DNA from: Nitrospinaceae bacterium
Lineage (GTDB): Bacteria > Nitrospinota > Nitrospinia > Nitrospinales > Nitrospinaceae
Assembly: GCA_029261615.1 (NCBI GenBank)
Contig: JAJDAX010000111.1
Coordinates: forward strand, 1-6,073
Reading direction: 5' to 3'
DNA: 6,073 nt
Part shown: one piece after another, positions 1 through 6,073 of the stretch
Layout: every line of letters starts with the position of its first letter
Position numbering within the stretch: the first letter of the stretch is position 1
Translations under genes and position numbers: made by a program
The notes under the pieces: generated by a model
The model's database searches: none
What the model saw: the letters and a program-made list of their open reading frames with translations, nothing else
Told to the model about the DNA's origin: nothing

Positions 1-1
1 G

Positions 2-544
2 CTCGATGAAATGGACCTGATGTGGATTCCCGTTATACGGGACTGGCGGTTGAACGAGCGCCACTATGGTGGATTGCAGGGGCTCAACAAAGCCGAAACA
101 GCGGAAAAGCATGGAGCCGATCAGGTGAAAATCTGGCGGCGTAGTTACGATATTCCGCCACCCGCTTTAGCGGAAGACGATGAGCGTCATCCGAACAACG
201 ACCCCCGCTATGCCGACCTCTCACCTGAACAGCGACCTTGTACCGAGTCGTTGAAGGAAACTGTGGCGCGGATGGTCCCGTATTGGTTGGAAACAATTGT
301 GCCAGATATCAAGGCAGGCAAGCGCGTTCTGATTTGTGCGCATGGCAACAGCCTGCGCGCGCTGATCCAGCATCTCGACAATATCAGCGAGACGGACATC
401 ACAGAGCTCAACGTTCCAACCGGTATCCCGCTGGTGTATGAACTCGACGGAAATTTAAAACCGATCAAGCACTATTATCTGGGCGACCCGGAAGCCGTTG
501 CAAAAGCCGCCGAAGCTGTCGCCCAACAGGCCCAGTCAAAATAG
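2..544 (+). CDS. gpmA: 2,3-bisphosphoglycerate-dependent phosphoglycerate mutase, C-terminal 180 residues (5' end outside window)
   Basis: This enzyme interconverts 3-phosphoglycerate and 2-phosphoglycerate in glycolysis and gluconeogenesis, in the cytoplasm, through a phosphohistidine intermediate. The visible part aligns without gaps, from memory, to E. coli GpmA from about residue 71 to its end. It has [18 protein letters not shown], with the acid Glu equivalent to E89 at codon 56-58. It also has [15 protein letters not shown], the second catalytic His in [10 protein letters not shown] (codon 341-343, equivalent to H184), and the C-terminal [12 protein letters not shown] and YYLGD. The phosphorylated His11 and the RHGESxWN motif lie in the missing ~70 residues upstream. 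The frame is open from base 2, so the ATG at 11 is an internal Met, not the start. The tail ends in an Ala/Gln-rich segment typical of the family. Identification is very secure, and nothing visible suggests damage. Confidence 0.97.
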   Translation, partial: LDEMDLMWIPVIRDWRLNERHYGGLQGLNKAETAEKHGADQVKIWRRSYDIPPPALAEDDERHPNNDPRYADLSPEQRPCTESLKETVARMVPYWLETIVPDIKAGKRVLICAHGNSLRALIQHLDNISETDITELNVPTGIPLVYELDGNLKPIKHYYLGDPEAVAKAAEAVAQQAQSK

Positions 545-561
545 CCCCTCGCCTGAGGGGC
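544..561 (+). terminator. GC-rich hairpin directly after gpmA; possible weak terminator
   Basis: The sequence GCCCCTC-GCCT-GAGGGGC forms a perfect 7-bp stem with a 4-nt loop that starts on the last base of the gpmA stop codon. Its position argues for transcript termination or 3'-end protection. However, it is followed on this strand by GC-rich sequence, and the nearest T-run is at 593-598, so it is not a canonical intrinsic terminator. Read on the opposite strand it is followed by TATTTTG, but no minus-strand gene ends there. Confidence 0.45.
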
Positions 562-823
562 GGCTGGCTGGCGATCTGGGTGAACGATGATATTTTTTAG
601 CTATAGGGCCGATTAGGTCCTTATTTAATATGTGGACCGAGATCCGAAGATCCCTACGTTATATTTTAAATGAGAAGTAACCCAATTCTTCCGATAAATG
701 AGTGTGGTTTGAATTGTCAAAGGGCAACAAACTAAAAAACCTTCCTCTTTACTTTATAAAAAACACCCTTAACCTTTAGATAGAGGAGTCTGCGGGTAAC
801 CGCCTTGCTTCCGGGCCGTTGGA

Positions 824-851
824 TTGCGTGGTTGTGTGGCGAATTTATATA
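824..851 (+). promoter_or_regulatory. Candidate sigma-70-like promoter for the CBS-pair gene
   Basis: TTGCGT at 824-829 and TATATA at 846-851 are separated by 16 bp. They match the -35 and -10 consensus at three and four of six positions. A start site near 858 would give a leader of roughly 25 nt carrying the GGAG ribosome site at 871-874. This is weak evidence from consensus matching by eye. Confidence 0.25.
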
Positions 852-870
852 GACGACAACAGTCTTGATT

Positions 871-874
871 GGAG
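871..874 (+). promoter_or_regulatory. Ribosome binding site deciding the CBS gene start
   Basis: GGAG lies 8 nt before the ATG at 883. It favours that start over the in-frame TTG at 865. Confidence 0.6.
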
Positions 875-882
875 AATTTAAG

Positions 883-1269
883 ATGGAAAGAATCCTGAAT
901 TACATGGCCGAATCTCTTTTGAGCATCCACCCCTCCGCTACCATTCTGGAAGCGTCGCATTACATGCATGACAACGGAATCCATTCTCTGCTGGTGGAAG
1001 AGTCCGGTGACTATATTGGAATCATTACCAGTCACGATATCAGCAGGAAAGTCGTTTCCGAAAAACTGGACCCAACAACGGCCCCCGTATCCAGCATCAT
1101 GGTGTTCCCAATCATCAAAATGGACAGCGAGAAAAGCATGGAAGAAGCGGCTCAAGTCATGAGAGATAACAATACGCACCATTTAGTCGTTACGGCGGGA
1201 GACCAGTTATTGGGAATCTTGTCCATTTCTGATTACTCGAAATACCTCGTCGAAAAATTCGAAAAATAA
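883..1269 (+). CDS. Stand-alone CBS-domain pair protein (128 aa)
   Basis: This small cytoplasmic protein consists of two CBS motifs that would fold together as a Bateman module. Such modules usually bind adenine nucleotides (AMP, ATP, SAM) and regulate a partner. CBS1 covers about residues 7-57 and ends in GIITSHDI; CBS2 covers about 72-124 and ends in GILSISDY. Both keep the S/T-x-x-D ribose-contact pattern (T49-D52 and S114-D117). NGIHSLLV and NTHHLVV are the matching core strands. I chose ATG 883 because GGAG at 871-874 lies 8 nt upstream; a TTG at 865 in the same frame would place that site inside the gene. There is no fused enzyme or transporter domain, so the partner is unknown. The gene stands alone after a 338-bp gap and is followed immediately by a receiver-domain remnant. 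Its last codons sit in a 9-bp tandem repeat. Family call is firm; ligand and partner are not known. Confidence 0.9.
   Translation: MERILNYMAESLLSIHPSATILEASHYMHDNGIHSLLVEESGDYIGIITSHDISRKVVSEKLDPTTAPVSSIMVFPIIKMDSEKSMEEAAQVMRDNNTHHLVVTAGDQLLGILSISDYSKYLVEKFEK
1250..1267 (+). repeat. Perfect 9-bp tandem duplication, TCGAAAAAT x2
   Basis: TCGAAAAAT occurs at 1250-1258 and again at 1259-1267, straddling the end of the CBS gene. It encodes the EK-F-EK tail, and the second copy supplies the first base of the TAA stop. It lies just before the receiver-domain remnant and may mark slippage or a repaired junction. Confidence 0.85.
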
Positions 1270-1270
1270 T

Positions 1271-1396
1271 TTGCGCTTTCTTGACGCAGGGTTCAAGGGC
1301 CACATCTCTAAACCTTTTAATATTGCCAAACTGATTGGGGCAATCAAGGCAGAGCTTGGTCTTCAGGAAAAACCTTTCATGTCCGGCCAAAATTGA
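1271..1396 (+). pseudogene. Remnant of a response-regulator receiver domain (C-terminal end only)
   Basis: In the frame of codon 1283 the DNA reads FLDAGFKGHISKPFN, then IAKLIGAIKAELG, then a short tail ending at TGA 1394-1396. This is the usual end of a two-component receiver (REC) domain. The AG(F/x)xG turn is followed by strand 5 with the invariant Lys-Pro pair (Lys codon 1310-1312), then the last amphipathic helix. The phosphoacceptor Asp, the acidic pocket and strands 1-4 are missing: upstream, the frame runs into the CBS gene, which uses another frame. About 33 residues cannot fold as a receiver, and there is no ATG or ribosome site in front. I read it as the 3' end of a deleted or truncated gene. 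The fragment keeps codon integrity up to its stop, which suggests a fairly recent event or slow decay. A functional micro-protein is possible but unlikely. Confidence 0.72.
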
Positions 1397-1431
1397 GAAT
1401 CACGATTTAACTATTTCAATTCCTAAAAAGC

Positions 1432-1863
1432 TTAAATTTTGTTCTCGCTAATTTCACAAAACTGTTTCAGCCCCTGATTCTCCTCTTTTAAACTTTTAGT
1501 AACGAGGAATTTCATAATTGGACCCAACAGTGTGATCAGCAACCCCTTCATCTCAATTCTAAGGAGGCTGGTCACCGCACCTTCGCCAGGAGTCAGGGTA
1601 TGCGTGGCGGTCATATTAATACCCAGGGCCTTGCCCTTCCAGGTGAAACTGTTTCCCGCATTGATCTCGGTCACGGTCCATCGTGTTTCCGGCATTCCTT
1701 TTTGTTTGATGAGAGCGGAACTTCCTGATTTAAATTCACCGGTATCTTCGCGTTTGATTGTTTCCATGGCGGGCGACCATTTTGGCCAGCTTTCAATATC
1801 TATCGTTGCCTGCCAGATACGGTCTTGAGGCGCATAAATTTCTAATTTGTTTTCAATCAGCAT
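1432..1863 (-). CDS. SRPBCC-fold (START/polyketide cyclase-like) protein, 143 aa
   Basis: This small single-domain protein has the SRPBCC helix-grip pattern, which builds a deep hydrophobic cavity for lipids, polyketides or other small ligands. The N-terminal strand LEIYAPQDRIW (about residues 7-17) is followed by ESWPKWSPAM (24-33), a typical start for this superfamily. A run of beta strands follows, including RWTVTEIN, FTWKGKA and TATHTLTP. A long C-terminal helix, LKEENQGLKQFCE (about 125-137), closes the pocket. Length is normal for a complete one-domain member. There is no signal peptide. The start is fixed by the conserved beginning, but no good Shine-Dalgarno is visible upstream, so translation may depend on the preceding gene. 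It lies 46 bp downstream of the secreted TPR gene on the same strand and is probably co-transcribed. Ligand and reaction cannot be told from sequence. Confidence 0.85.
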   Translation of the reverse strand: MLIENKLEIYAPQDRIWQATIDIESWPKWSPAMETIKREDTGEFKSGSSALIKQKGMPETRWTVTEINAGNSFTWKGKALGINMTATHTLTPGEGAVTSLLRIEMKGLLITLLGPIMKFLVTKSLKEENQGLKQFCEISENKI

Positions 1864-1909
1864 TTTTTGTCAGGGAATGGTGATGGAGAGCAAAACCCAA
1901 TTATTGAAA

Positions 1910-3631
1910 TCACTCATTCCCATATTTTATTTTTAAATCGCTGAGGCTTTTTTGGGCCATTTGGGCGAGGTCTTTACGGCTTGCTGCCTGAAACAGACGG
2001 TGCGCGCCTTGTGTATGCGTGATGGCTTTCTTTCCGTCTTCAATCTGATCGTACATCAGTCCGAGCCCGAGATGCGCCTCGGCATAGTCCGGATTGATCT
2101 CAACGGCTCTTGAAAAACTTTGCACAGCATCGCTGGCATGACCGAGTGATGCCTGGGTGCGGCCCAGGTTGTACCAGGCTCCTGCGGCCCTCGGTGACAA
2201 GCTGACTACCTTCTCAAATGCCTTGAGGGCTTTTTGCGGTCGGCCCAGCATTTCAAGCAGGACTCCCAGGTTCATGTGGGCCTCGGCATTGCCCGGTTCG
2301 GCTTTGGCCGCCTCTGCAAAGGCCTTTCCCGCTTCTTCAAGCCTTCCATCGGCTTCCAGTTTTTTTCCTTTGACCAGCCAGTCCTGTTTGGGTGCTTCTT
2401 CAGGCGGGTTGATTGTTTCAGGCTGGGTGGTGATCTGCTGACGGGTATTGGTCAATACTTTTGGTGGGTCAGGTGTGAGGGTTTTTACCGGTGCGGGCGC
2501 AGGAGCCTTTGCAATAATTTCCGGTTGTTTTTCGGGCGATGGTGCATTCATTTGTGTGACCACGGTTTCCGGAGTGCCGCCACCGGGTAATTTTCGCGCC
2601 GTGTTCAGGGCATTTTTCGCGTCCGCAAAACCGGGGTTGAGCTGCAAGGCTTTTTCAAAAGCACTGGCGGCCAGTTTCGGATTTTTCCCTTCCAGAAAGG
2701 TGATGCCCAGTTTGTAGTGCGCTTCTGGCAACCCCGGTTCCATTTCGATGATGGCCTGGAACTCTTGCGCCGCTCTCACCAGTTGCTTTTGATCGAGCAG
2801 CAGGTTGCCGAGGTTGTAGCGCGCCAGCAGGTTTTTTGGATTGAGTCGCACCGCTTTGGAAAAGGCTTCGACAGCAGCCCCTTTGTGATCCAGTTGGCGG
2901 TGTGCGAGACCGAGGTTGTTGAACGCCAGATCGTATTCCGGATTGAGGACGACCGCCCGTTGCGCGTGATGCACGGCTTCTTCATAACGCTTGAGCATGA
3001 CGTAGGCAACGCTCAGGTTGTAGTGGGCCGGGGCGGAGTCGGGATTCATCGTCACGGCGCGCTTGAATGCGTCGGCGGCTTTTTCGTGTTCACCGGATTT
3101 TCCGTAGGCCCGACCAAGAGCCTCCTGCAATCCGGGTCGTTCCGGCTCCAGTGCCTCAGCCTTTTGCAAGGCGGCAAGGCCGGGTTTGATATTGCCCAAA
3201 TGGATGTAACTGTCTCCCAGGCCCTGCCAGGCTTCCGAGGATCGTGGAAGCAGTTGTGATGCCTGTTCAAATTCCCTGGCAGCTTCCTCATCACGATTGA
3301 GGAGGCTGAACAGTTTGCCGAGCTTGAGATGGGCCGCCGGGTTTTCCGGGTCGATGCTGAGGGCTTCTTTGAGGACGCTGATGGCATCGCCGTTTGAATT
3401 GAGTGCTGCGTACGCATCGCTCATGTGCACACGCGCCGCAATATGGTACGGGTCGGCACTCAGGGCTCGATTAAAATCATCCAGTGCCTTTTTGTATTCC
3501 CCCTGGCTGATAAGCGCGGTTCCTTTTTCAACGAATTGCCGGGCTTTTTGTTCAGACGATTCCGCAGCCAATGCGCTGGATTGCAGGAGCAGTATCAGGC
3601 ACAGTGCGGTGAAGAGGATTCGGGGCGTCAT
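1910..3631 (-). CDS. Exported tetratricopeptide-repeat protein, 13 TPRs in two blocks (573 aa)
   Basis: This is probably a periplasmic or membrane-associated protein scaffold built from 34-residue helix-turn-helix repeats. Residues 1-22 form a signal peptide: a basic start, a hydrophobic stretch (ILFTALCLILLL) and an ALA cleavage site before AESSEQ. Nine consecutive TPRs follow at about residues 28-333, each with the A-x-x-N/G-L...Y/G...A...F-x-x-A-x-x-x-x-P signature (for example AHYNLSVAY, AFNNLGLAH, ARYNLGNLL). A Pro/Ala/Thr-rich, probably disordered linker occupies about 345-415. Four more TPRs run from about 416 to 549 (AHMNLGVLLE, AWYNLGRTQ, AHLGLGLMY), ending in a short charged helix. 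No catalytic domain is present. TGGAG lies 10 nt upstream of the ATG, supporting the start. It follows recN after 154 bp and precedes the SRPBCC gene. TPR families are too general to name a partner; scaffolding of an envelope complex is inference. Confidence 0.93.
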   Translation of the reverse strand: MTPRILFTALCLILLLQSSALAAESSEQKARQFVEKGTALISQGEYKKALDDFNRALSADPYHIAARVHMSDAYAALNSNGDAISVLKEALSIDPENPAAHLKLGKLFSLLNRDEEAAREFEQASQLLPRSSEAWQGLGDSYIHLGNIKPGLAALQKAEALEPERPGLQEALGRAYGKSGEHEKAADAFKRAVTMNPDSAPAHYNLSVAYVMLKRYEEAVHHAQRAVVLNPEYDLAFNNLGLAHRQLDHKGAAVEAFSKAVRLNPKNLLARYNLGNLLLDQKQLVRAAQEFQAIIEMEPGLPEAHYKLGITFLEGKNPKLAASAFEKALQLNPGFADAKNALNTARKLPGGGTPETVVTQMNAPSPEKQPEIIAKAPAPAPVKTLTPDPPKVLTNTRQQITTQPETINPPEEAPKQDWLVKGKKLEADGRLEEAGKAFAEAAKAEPGNAEAHMNLGVLLEMLGRPQKALKAFEKVVSLSPRAAGAWYNLGRTQASLGHASDAVQSFSRAVEINPDYAEAHLGLGLMYDQIEDGKKAITHTQGAHRLFQAASRKDLAQMAQKSLSDLKIKYGNE

Positions 3632-3641
3632 GGGAAAGTTT

Positions 3642-3645
3642 CTCC
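3642..3645 (-). promoter_or_regulatory. Ribosome binding site of the exported TPR gene
   Basis: On the minus strand GGAG sits 10 nt upstream of the ATG (3629-3631), which also begins a good signal peptide. No convincing promoter could be picked out in the 154 bp between recN and this gene. Confidence 0.45.
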
Positions 3646-3785
3646 AGGGGGGTTGTTGGATAATTAAGGTTTGAACAGATGGTGCGGAGAAATCGAAACT
3701 GCTCTGGTTGAGAAGAAGTTAAGGCAGGGTAATGGAAAACTGGAGGAGCGATTTAAAGAAGTTTTTTAATCAGGCATTCACAGAA

Positions 3786-5477
3786 TCATTTTATCATTTC
3801 TTTGGCGTGTTCCAACGTGGCTTTTGTGATTTTTTCTCCGCCGGACATGCGGGCGATTTCCTCGACCCGCTGGTCGTAGTCGAGTTCCTGGATTGTCGAT
3901 TGGGTTCTTTTATCTGCAACCGTCTTGTGGACACGAAAATGAGTGCCACCCAGTCCGGCGATTTGCGGGAGGTGGGTGATGCAGAACACCTGTCGGTCTT
4001 TTGAGATTTTTTTTAGTTTGGCCCCGACTTTTTCCGCCACCTTGCCGCTGATACCTGCGTCGACTTCATCGAACACCATGACTGGCACCCGACTTTGTTT
4101 TTGTAAAATCGATTTAAGAGCGAGCATGACCCGGCTGATTTCGCCGCCCGATGCAATTTTCGCGAGAGGTTTTGGAGTCTCGCCGGGGTTTGGGGAGAAC
4201 ATGAACTCGAGCGTGCCCAATCCTGTTGGGGTGAGGCGGATTGATTCGTTTCTGAATTTAATGAAGCTGGAAGCGTCGGTCAGGTAATCGAAGCGAACTT
4301 CAAACACCACGTTTTTCATTTCCAGGTCCTTGAGCTCTTTTTCCGCACCTTTCTTCAGTTTGACCGCGGTCTGTTCCCGTTCTTCTGCTAGTTGACAGGC
4401 TTTTTCGGCCAACACAGTTTCCGCCTGTTTCAATTCTTTTTTAAGGTCACCGACCTGCTCTTCGGAAAGGGATAAGCCTTCGAGTTCTTCGCCGATCGTT
4501 TCCCGGTATTCGAGAATCGTTCGGACGTCGATTCCGTATTTTCGTTTGAGTCCGTTGATCTCCGCCAGTCGGTCTTCAATTTCTTCAAGCCGTTCCGGTT
4601 TGAACTCGATGCTTTTCAGATAATCACGGATTTCTTCGATCAGAGCTTCCGCTTCAAAGAAGGCGTTGTTGCTACGTTCTTCAAGGCTGGATAGTTGAGG
4701 ATCGATTTCGGGCAGAGGTTCAAAGTCACGGCGGACCTGACCTAGTGCTTCGATAACGGAACCAGGGGCATCCGACAAAGCGTTCAGTGCCTGGTCCATG
4801 GTGCGGTGGAGGGTTTCCGCGTGGCGCAGTTTGTTTTTCTCAGTCGATAGATCCTCTTCTTCATCAGGGAGGAGGCCGGCGGCATCAATTTCTCCAATCT
4901 GGAATTTCAAAAGATCCTGACGCTGCAAGCGATCGCTCTGATTTTTTTCGATCTGTTTCAGCTTGTTAGCCAGATCCTGGTGAGTCCGATAGGCCTGGTT
5001 GAAGCAGTGGCGGGTTTTTTCCAATCCGCCAAATCGATCCAGAAGTTCAACGTGGGTTTCAGAATGAAACAGAGACTGGTGATCGTGCTGGCCGTGGATG
5101 TCCACCAGCCGTCGCCCCAGCTCGGCCAGTTGTGCCACCGTAATGGAGATGCCGTTCAGGAACACGCGGTTCTTGTCTTTTTGCGACAGAACGCGACGGA
5201 CGATCATGCGGCCGTCTTCGGCTTCGATGCCCAGAGCCTGCGCCCACACAATGGTTTCCGGATCGTCAATTTTGAACACCGCTTCCACTGTAGCGGAGTC
5301 TCTACCTGTACGAATGCTATCTGTATCCGCACGGCCGCCGACGACGAGATTGAGGGCACCGATGATAATCGACTTGCCCGCTCCGGTTTCACCGGTCAGC
5401 ACGTTGAGGCCGGGATGAAACTCGACTTCGAGTTTATCGATGATAGCAAAATGTTGGATGCGGATTTCTTCTAGCAT
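3786..5477 (-). CDS. recN: DNA repair protein RecN (SMC-like ATPase), full length, 563 aa
   Basis: RecN is a cytoplasmic SMC-family ATPase that acts early in recombinational repair of double-strand breaks, together with RecA and the RecFOR or RecBCD/AddAB machinery. All ATPase parts are present. The N-terminal MLEEIRIQHFAIID leads to Walker A GETGAGKS (residues 29-36). The family-typical VDIHGQHDHQSLF follows at 126-138. Two charged coiled-coil arms (about 150-235 and 265-385) flank a short middle segment. The ABC signature ASGGEISRVMLAL is at 442-454, Walker B VMVFDEVDAGISG at 466-478 (D470, E471) and the H-loop CITHLPQIA at 499-507. Length is normal (about 550-570 for the family), with no frameshift. 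The start lies 5 bp after the stop of the upstream TPR gene and has only a poor ribosome site, which suggests translational coupling. RecN is SOS-regulated in many bacteria, but the operon promoter is outside the window, so no LexA site can be judged. Confidence 0.98.
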   Translation of the reverse strand: MLEEIRIQHFAIIDKLEVEFHPGLNVLTGETGAGKSIIIGALNLVVGGRADTDSIRTGRDSATVEAVFKIDDPETIVWAQALGIEAEDGRMIVRRVLSQKDKNRVFLNGISITVAQLAELGRRLVDIHGQHDHQSLFHSETHVELLDRFGGLEKTRHCFNQAYRTHQDLANKLKQIEKNQSDRLQRQDLLKFQIGEIDAAGLLPDEEEDLSTEKNKLRHAETLHRTMDQALNALSDAPGSVIEALGQVRRDFEPLPEIDPQLSSLEERSNNAFFEAEALIEEIRDYLKSIEFKPERLEEIEDRLAEINGLKRKYGIDVRTILEYRETIGEELEGLSLSEEQVGDLKKELKQAETVLAEKACQLAEEREQTAVKLKKGAEKELKDLEMKNVVFEVRFDYLTDASSFIKFRNESIRLTPTGLGTLEFMFSPNPGETPKPLAKIASGGEISRVMLALKSILQKQSRVPVMVFDEVDAGISGKVAEKVGAKLKKISKDRQVFCITHLPQIAGLGGTHFRVHKTVADKRTQSTIQELDYDQRVEEIARMSGGEKITKATLEHAKEMIK

Positions 5478-5482
5478 CGGGA

Positions 5483-6073
5483 TCAGGGGGATCCGGTTTC
5501 TTCCTGGATTTCTTGGATCAGTTTTTGCGCTTGCTTTCGGTTGGCATTCATTTTCGGCTCGTGGGCGCGTGAACTGGTGATTTGCATAAATCGGGTCAGC
5601 AGGGGGCGGGCTTGTTGGTACCGGTCGGCTTCCATATAGGCTTCTCCTAGATATAGCAGGTTTTCCCAGTTTTCCGGGCCATAGGTCATGGCTTTTTCGA
5701 GGTTCTGGATGGCGTCTTTCAGACTGCCTCCTAAGAGGCCTGGTAGTTGGAAATAAAACCGACCGAGAGCCCGGTAGGGCCCGCCACCGTCAAGGCTGGG
5801 GTTTAGCTCCACCGCTCGTTTCATATTACTTTCGAAATCATTCAGCATCTGGAGGCTGGACCATACCCCGTTCAGTTCACCCCGCTTGCCAAGACAAAGG
5901 GCTTTCATGAAATAGGCGGTGCCGGCATTGGGATTTCGGAGAATCGCGGCATCGGCGTATTCGATGCATTTCTTATATTCCATTTCCGCCAGATCCTCTT
6001 TGACCTTTCCAGCAATCTTGTAATGGATATGAGACAGCTGGCAGTATGGTTGTATCTCTCCGGGGGCACTTTT
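5483..6073 (-). CDS. TPR protein with TatT-like motif, C-terminal 196 residues (5' end outside window)
   Basis: The frame stays open to the right edge, and the 30 codons before the first ATG (5981-5983) look coding (QLSHIHYKIAGKVKEDLAE, a TPR-type helix). I therefore treat that Met as internal and the gene as partial. TPR-like helices include IEYADAAILRNPNAGTAYFM, MKRAVELNPS, AIQNLEKAMTYGPEN and LLYLGEAYMEADRYQQARPL. Around visible residues 96-116, GGGPYRALGRFYFQLPGLLG closely resembles the 'GGP-R-LG-Y-LPG-GG' signature I associate with the TatT family. These are periplasmic TPR partners of TRAP transporters. No TRAP subunit is visible nearby, so transport is only a suggestion. The end is a charged, probably helical tail. 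The stop is 5 bp from the recN ATG, so the two genes form an operon and are probably translationally coupled. Whether it carries a signal peptide or lipobox cannot be seen. Confidence 0.85.
   Translation of the reverse strand, partial: KSAPGEIQPYCQLSHIHYKIAGKVKEDLAEMEYKKCIEYADAAILRNPNAGTAYFMKALCLGKRGELNGVWSSLQMLNDFESNMKRAVELNPSLDGGGPYRALGRFYFQLPGLLGGSLKDAIQNLEKAMTYGPENWENLLYLGEAYMEADRYQQARPLLTRFMQITSSRAHEPKMNANRKQAQKLIQEIQEETGSP

Larger units (their letters stand above)
562..882. other. Non-coding intergenic stretch between gpmA and the CBS-pair gene
   Basis: No frame on either strand gives a credible protein; the longest plus-strand readings are about 20 codons. The stretch is visibly richer in A+T than the flanking genes. 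It contains two short inverted repeats: GGTCC at 616-620 paired with GGACC at 634-638, and TTTGA-ATTG-TCAAA at 708-721. The second resembles a small operator, but its half-site spacing does not fit the FNR/CRP consensus. A promoter candidate lies near the downstream end. I see no tRNA, known riboswitch or attachment site. Confidence 0.6.

Noticed and set aside
708..721. TTTGA-ATTG-TCAAA as an FNR/CRP-type operator
   Set aside because: TTGA and TCAA are separated by 4 nt rather than the 6 expected for FNR (TTGAT-N4-ATCAA), and short AT-rich palindromes arise by chance.
769..1182. 137-codon minus-strand open frame opposite the CBS gene
   Set aside because: It lacks any recognisable domain and overlaps the well-supported CBS gene on the other strand.
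1322..1344. ATTGCC / GGCAAT inverted repeat as a terminator for the CBS gene
   Set aside because: It lies inside the receiver remnant's coding frame, has an 11-nt loop and no T-run follows.
1190..1390. Minus-strand 66-codon open frame covering the CBS end and the gap
   Set aside because: It is antisense to the CBS C-terminus and to the receiver remnant; the plus-strand reading carries recognisable receiver motifs, so this frame is a shadow.
1391..1421. AATTGA / TCAATT inverted repeat in the convergent gap
   Set aside because: Six A/T-rich base pairs with a 19-nt loop and no adjacent T-run are not convincing as a shared terminator.
2157..3259. Several long plus-strand open frames opposite the TPR gene
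   Set aside because: They are antisense shadows of a repeat-rich gene with a clear signal peptide and 13 TPRs on the minus strand.
3750..3771. AT-rich hairpin after recN (GATTTAAA ... TTTTAATC) as an intrinsic terminator
   Set aside because: The stem is almost all A/T with a T-T mismatch, and on the minus strand no T-run follows; it would be too weak.

Overview
The window holds six protein genes and one gene remnant, and looks like ordinary bacterial chromosome. Coding density is high and GC is moderate (about half by eye). A GpmA-type phosphoglycerate mutase, a signal-peptide TPR protein and RecN together suggest a Gram-negative marine or environmental bacterium. A deltaproteobacterial or Nitrospinota-like lineage would fit, but that is an impression from protein style, not a demonstrated assignment. 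No tRNA, rRNA, CRISPR array, insertion sequence or phage gene was found.

Left part, plus strand (1-1396). The window opens inside gpmA, whose last 180 codons end at 544 and are followed directly by a GC-rich hairpin. A 338-bp AT-richer non-coding stretch comes next, then a 128-residue stand-alone CBS-pair protein (883-1269). Immediately after its stop, an uncredited plus-strand frame (1271-1396) encodes the last part of a two-component receiver domain (AGFKGHISKPF, then a final helix). The first three-quarters of that domain are absent, so this is the tail of a broken response-regulator gene.

Right part, minus strand (1432-6073). Reading right to left in transcription order, there is a partial TPR protein with a TatT-like motif, recN five bases downstream, a 154-bp gap, a secreted 13-TPR protein, and 46 bp later an SRPBCC-fold protein. 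The first two are probably translationally coupled, and the last two probably share a transcript. The SRPBCC gene converges on the CBS gene and the receiver remnant.

Functionally the window is a mix of glycolysis (gpmA), double-strand-break repair (recN), probable ligand or energy sensing (CBS pair), envelope or periplasmic scaffolding (TPR proteins) and a small-molecule-binding fold (SRPBCC). I see no sign of a single dedicated new system. The most informative unexplained signal is the receiver-domain remnant and the 9-bp tandem duplication next to it.
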